NCBI GenBank assembly: GCA_937890745.1
Contig: CALADH010000093.1
Span: 1-34,551, forward strand
DNA length: 34,551 bases
From: Scybalocola_A sp900557175
GTDB lineage: Bacteria; Bacillota; Clostridia; Lachnospirales; Lachnospiraceae
Direction of reading: 5' to 3'
In this document: positions 32,309-34,551 of the stretch, piece after piece
Position numbering within the stretch: the first letter of the stretch is position 1
How the letters are laid out: each line of letters begins with the position of its first letter
Notes under the pieces: model-generated
Databases searched by the model: none
What the model saw: the letters and a program-made list of their open reading frames with translations, nothing else
What the model was told of the DNA's origin: nothing
Made by a program: the position numbers and the translations under genes

Positions 32309-32358
32309 ATGCTGACATATCGTGTTCTTCCCGCAGCACATTTCATCATTGTCAGCAT
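32309..32358. repeat. Inverted repeat in the tetR leader
   Basis: ATGCTGACA (32309-32317) and TGTCAGCAT (32350-32358) are perfect complements 32 bases apart. One arm touches the tetR -10 box and the other lies a few bases before the ribosome binding site. It may be an autoregulatory operator pair or an mRNA hairpin. Confidence 0.45.
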
Positions 32359-32385
32359 ATCATCTATTTGTGAACTTTCTGTGAA
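32357..32385 (-). promoter_or_regulatory. Promoter of tetR
   Basis: On the minus strand TTCACA (32385-32380), 17 bases and TGATAT (32362-32357). It begins three bases from the CIRCE element. Confidence 0.45.
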
Positions 32386-32387
32386 TA

Positions 32388-32414
32388 TTAGCACTCACTT
32401 CTTTACAGTGCTAA
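32388..32414. promoter_or_regulatory. CIRCE element (HrcA operator)
   Basis: TTAGCACTC-N9-CAGTGCTAA matches the CIRCE consensus TTAGCACTC-N9-GAGTGCTAA at 17 of 18 positions. HrcA binds it and represses heat-shock genes. Here it overlaps the -35 of hsp20. Confidence 0.93.
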
Positions 32415-32430
32415 TAATTTATGTTATATT
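32402..32430 (+). promoter_or_regulatory. Promoter of hsp20
   Basis: TTTACA (32402-32407), 17 bases and TATATT (32425-32430). The -35 is inside the CIRCE element, so HrcA binding would block it directly. Confidence 0.7.
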
Positions 32431-32490
32431 ACACTTGTAACAGATAGAGCATATAAAACAAATATAAATAGATGAAAAGAGGAATGACTT

Positions 32491-32913
32491 ATGATGTTAA
32501 TGCCACGAAGAAATTATGATTTATTTGATGAGATGTTTGATGATCCGTTTTTCAGAGGTCACGAAGCCCGTACTTCTCTTATGAAAACAGATGTATTAGA
32601 AAAAGACGGCAACTATTTGCTTGAGATGGATTTGCCGGGATTTACAAAAGATGATATACGTGCCCAGCTCCATGACGGTTACCTGACAATTCAGGCCGAG
32701 AAAAAAACTTCATCCAATAAAAAGGATGAAAATGGCAAATATGTTTTCAGAGAACGCCATACCGGTTCATGCTCAAGAACTTTCTATGTCGGCGATCACG
32801 TCACCCAGGAAGATATCAAAGCATCCTTTGAAAACGGAACATTAAAATTGGCCTTCCCAAAAATGACACCGGAAAAAATCGAAGCACAAAAAAAATACAT
32901 TACGATTGAATAA
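32491..32913 (+). CDS. hsp20: Small heat shock protein, Hsp20/alpha-crystallin family
   Basis: This 140-residue protein has a short N-terminal part (RRNYDLFDEMFDDPFF) and an alpha-crystallin domain from about residue 30, with ENDGNYLLEMDLPGF-like KDGNYLLEMDLPGFTKDDI, RERHTGSCSRTFYVG and FENGTLKLAFPK. It holds unfolding proteins during stress. GAGG lies 8 bases before the ATG. The CIRCE element shows HrcA control, as for groESL and dnaK in Firmicutes. A strong terminator follows. Confidence 0.95.
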   Translation: MMLMPRRNYDLFDEMFDDPFFRGHEARTSLMKTDVLEKDGNYLLEMDLPGFTKDDIRAQLHDGYLTIQAEKKTSSNKKDENGKYVFRERHTGSCSRTFYVGDHVTQEDIKASFENGTLKLAFPKMTPEKIEAQKKYITIE

Positions 32914-32976
32914 ACCGTAATGTTCCTATAAATGTTTTCTTCATAATCCCCATTAGACTCAGCCTATGGCTGAAGC

Positions 32977-33017
32977 AAAACGCTGTGCGGCACATATAAG
33001 CTGCACAGCGTTTTTTT
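32977..33017. terminator. Bidirectional terminator between hsp20 and cca
   Basis: AAAACGCTGTGCGGC (32977-32991) pairs with GCTGCACAGCGTTTT (33000-33014, one G-U), followed by a run of seven T. A smaller TCAGCC-TAT-GGCTGA hairpin lies just upstream at 32959-32973. It serves both converging genes. Confidence 0.9.
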
Positions 33018-33022
33018 AATTC

Positions 33023-34396
33023 TTACTTCCTGAAAAAGTATTCTTTTTCATCAAAGATATGCTTATCATCCTTAACCTTCATTGCAAGGGCAATAAGCTT
33101 TTCTTTTGTGTTGAGCGACTGGTCTTCAATGACTTCCTCGGTGAGCCGTTCCAAAACAGCGCCGAGCAGCGGTCCGGCTTTAATACCGGCAGCAATAAGG
33201 TCCCGGCCGTTGACTGCAAGCGATTTAATTTCAAAGCACTGATTTTCCTCAATAATCTGATGATAGAGCCGCTCTTTTTCTTTAAGGAAGTCAAGTTTTC
33301 TTTCAATCACTGCCGGACTTTTTGCAAGAACATCCGCCGTCTGCACTTTAATAAAATCTTCAAAAATATCACGACCAACACGGTTTAAAGCTTTTCTCAC
33401 GTCGACAGCTTCTGCATTGTACTTAAGGCCGTGCCATTTCACAAGCCGCACAACTTTATCAAGCGTATCGTTATCAAACTTCAGCCGTTTTAAAATTGTC
33501 CGCGCCATGCGGGCACTGACCTCCGGATGTCTGTAAAAAATATCACGCCCATCCTCAACCGTTTTCTTTACCTCCGGCTTGCCCATATCATGCATCAGCA
33601 TCGTAAGCCTCAGTACAGGCACCGCTTCAATGGACTTAAGCGCAATAAGCGTATGCTTATCAACCGTATAAATATGGTTCGGCGTATTTTGAGCAACACC
33701 AACCATTGCATCATACTCCGGCAGAATTACCTTTGTAATGCCAAGTCTGCAGGCATCATGAATCCTGTCCGGATGGTCGGAAATAAGCAGTTTTACAAGC
33801 TCCGCTTGTATACGCTCCGCACTTATATTTTCAAGGTGCCCGGCCTTCTTAGTCATCGCCGCCTGTGTTTCTTCCTCAATTTCAAAGCCAAGCTGGGCAC
33901 TGAAGCGTATTGCCCTCAAAATGCGCAGCGCATCCTCATCAAAACGTTCTGACGCCGTCCCGACACACCGGATGATGCCATGTTTTAAATCATCCAACCC
34001 GTTAAACTCGTCCACAATACCTGAAACCGGATTATACGCCATCGCATTAATTGTAAAATCACGCCGCGCCAAATCCTCCTTAAGATTGGCTGTAAATGCA
34101 ACCTGCTTCGGATGACGGTTGTCCTCGTATTCACCGTCTACCCTGTAAGTTGTCACCTCAAATCCATCCTTGCCGAGCATGACTGTCACTGTTCCGTGTT
34201 CAATCCCTGTATCTATCGTTCTCTTAAAAATGCGTTTGACCTCGAAAGGCTTCGCCGATGTCGTAATGTCCCAATCCTGCGGAGTCTTTCCCAAAATACT
34301 GTCACGGACACATCCGCCCACCGCAAATGCCTCATAACCATTTTGATTCAGCATATTAATAATTTCGCCGACTTTATCAGGCATACGAATCTCCAT
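33023..34396 (-). CDS. cca: CCA tRNA nucleotidyltransferase
   Basis: This 457-residue class II enzyme has the nucleotidyltransferase motif GGCVRD (27-32) with DWD metal ligands (D41, D43), the RRDFTINAMAYN segment and the nucleotide-specificity helix with DEDALRILRAIRFSAQLGF. A C-terminal HD domain follows, with HDMGKP, and a long tail. It adds or repairs the CCA end of tRNAs; the HD part may act on 2',3'-cyclic phosphates. AGGAGG lies 8 bases before the ATG. The gene has its own promoter at 34427-34455. Confidence 0.95.
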   Translation of the reverse strand: MEIRMPDKVGEIINMLNQNGYEAFAVGGCVRDSILGKTPQDWDITTSAKPFEVKRIFKRTIDTGIEHGTVTVMLGKDGFEVTTYRVDGEYEDNRHPKQVAFTANLKEDLARRDFTINAMAYNPVSGIVDEFNGLDDLKHGIIRCVGTASERFDEDALRILRAIRFSAQLGFEIEEETQAAMTKKAGHLENISAERIQAELVKLLISDHPDRIHDACRLGITKVILPEYDAMVGVAQNTPNHIYTVDKHTLIALKSIEAVPVLRLTMLMHDMGKPEVKKTVEDGRDIFYRHPEVSARMARTILKRLKFDNDTLDKVVRLVKWHGLKYNAEAVDVRKALNRVGRDIFEDFIKVQTADVLAKSPAVIERKLDFLKEKERLYHQIIEENQCFEIKSLAVNGRDLIAAGIKAGPLLGAVLERLTEEVIEDQSLNTKEKLIALAMKVKDDKHIFDEKEYFFRK

Positions 34397-34426
34397 CGCT
34401 ATATCCTCCTCTTGCGTCTTTTTCCT

Positions 34427-34455
34427 ATTTTACACTATTTTAACATCAGTGTACA
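34427..34455 (-). promoter_or_regulatory. Promoter of cca
   Basis: On the minus strand TGTACA (34455-34450), 17 bases and TAAAAT (34432-34427). Predicted start is near 34420, about 24 bases before the ATG. Confidence 0.5.
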
Positions 34456-34551
34456 GAAAAACTAAGCGGCAGTCGACATTTTCCTGCGTCAAGAGTCTGT
34501 CACGAATTTTTTGTGGCACGCTGACGTTTCCTATTCGAGCCGTGCGCTTAT
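34430..34551 (-). CDS. Possible 3' end of an upstream gene (partial)
   Basis: A minus-strand frame is open from the right edge to a TAA at 34432-34430, about 40 residues including RIGNVSVPQKIRDRLLTQEN. I do not recognise it. It overlaps the predicted cca promoter, and one plus-strand frame is also open here. It may be the C-terminus of the next gene or chance. Confidence 0.25.
   Translation of the reverse strand, partial: KRTARIGNVSVPQKIRDRLLTQENVDCRLVFLYTDVKIV

Noticed and set aside
33527..33952. 141-residue plus-strand frame
   Set aside because: It is antisense to cca and has no start signals.

Overview
The window looks like chromosome from a low-to-mid GC Gram-positive anaerobe, most likely a gut Clostridia (Lachnospiraceae-like). 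The basis is a large clostridial-type SRP RNA, strong AGGAGG ribosome binding sites, a CIRCE heat-shock operator, purine-synthesis end steps split between a stand-alone AICAR transformylase and a PurO-type IMP cyclohydrolase, a BspA-like leucine-rich surface protein and a PII-like c-di-AMP receptor. The species assignment is inference. No insertion sequence, prophage, CRISPR array or tRNA gene was seen; this is mostly core chromosome.

Layout. At 1-2455 (minus) lies the N-terminal part of a large secreted leucine-rich repeat protein cut by the window edge. At 2710-6361 (minus) pfkA, dnaX, ybaB and recR form a tight cluster. Upstream of it, at 6564-6826, is the SRP RNA (ffs) with its own strong promoter and terminator. 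At 6913-11206 (minus) is a four-gene Gld-type ABC exporter: ATPase, permease, GldG-like subunit and DUF4340 protein. On the plus strand, 11438-14086 carries a Gfo/Idh/MocA oxidoreductase and a beta-CASP metallo-beta-lactamase RNA nuclease, separated by a duplicated hairpin. On the minus strand follow a CyuA-type cysteine desulfidase (14126-15502), the c-di-AMP receptor gene darA downstream of a 1092-residue FtsX-like permease (15788-19430), AICAR transformylase plus IMP cyclohydrolase (19573-21481), and a regulator plus spermidine/putrescine transporter operon (xre-potABCD, 21609-25865).

The right third holds a small unknown protein (26078-26509, minus), then plus-strand malQ, plsC and a small membrane protein (26634-29537), an N-terminally extended oleate hydratase (29598-31565, minus), a TetR regulator (31729-32289, minus) divergent from a CIRCE-controlled hsp20 (32491-32913, plus), and the CCA-adding enzyme (33023-34396, minus). 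The last 120 bases may hold the 3' end of another minus-strand gene.

No clear new defence or mobile system is visible. The observations most worth a second look are: the coupling of a c-di-AMP receptor with an ATPase-less permease; a possible short plus-strand transcript at about 15568-15786 whose promoter overlaps that of cyuA; the duplicated GNRA-loop hairpin before the RNA nuclease; paired dyads around the xre-pot promoter; the membrane-anchor-like extension on the oleate hydratase; and several in-frame tandem repeats inside conserved enzymes.
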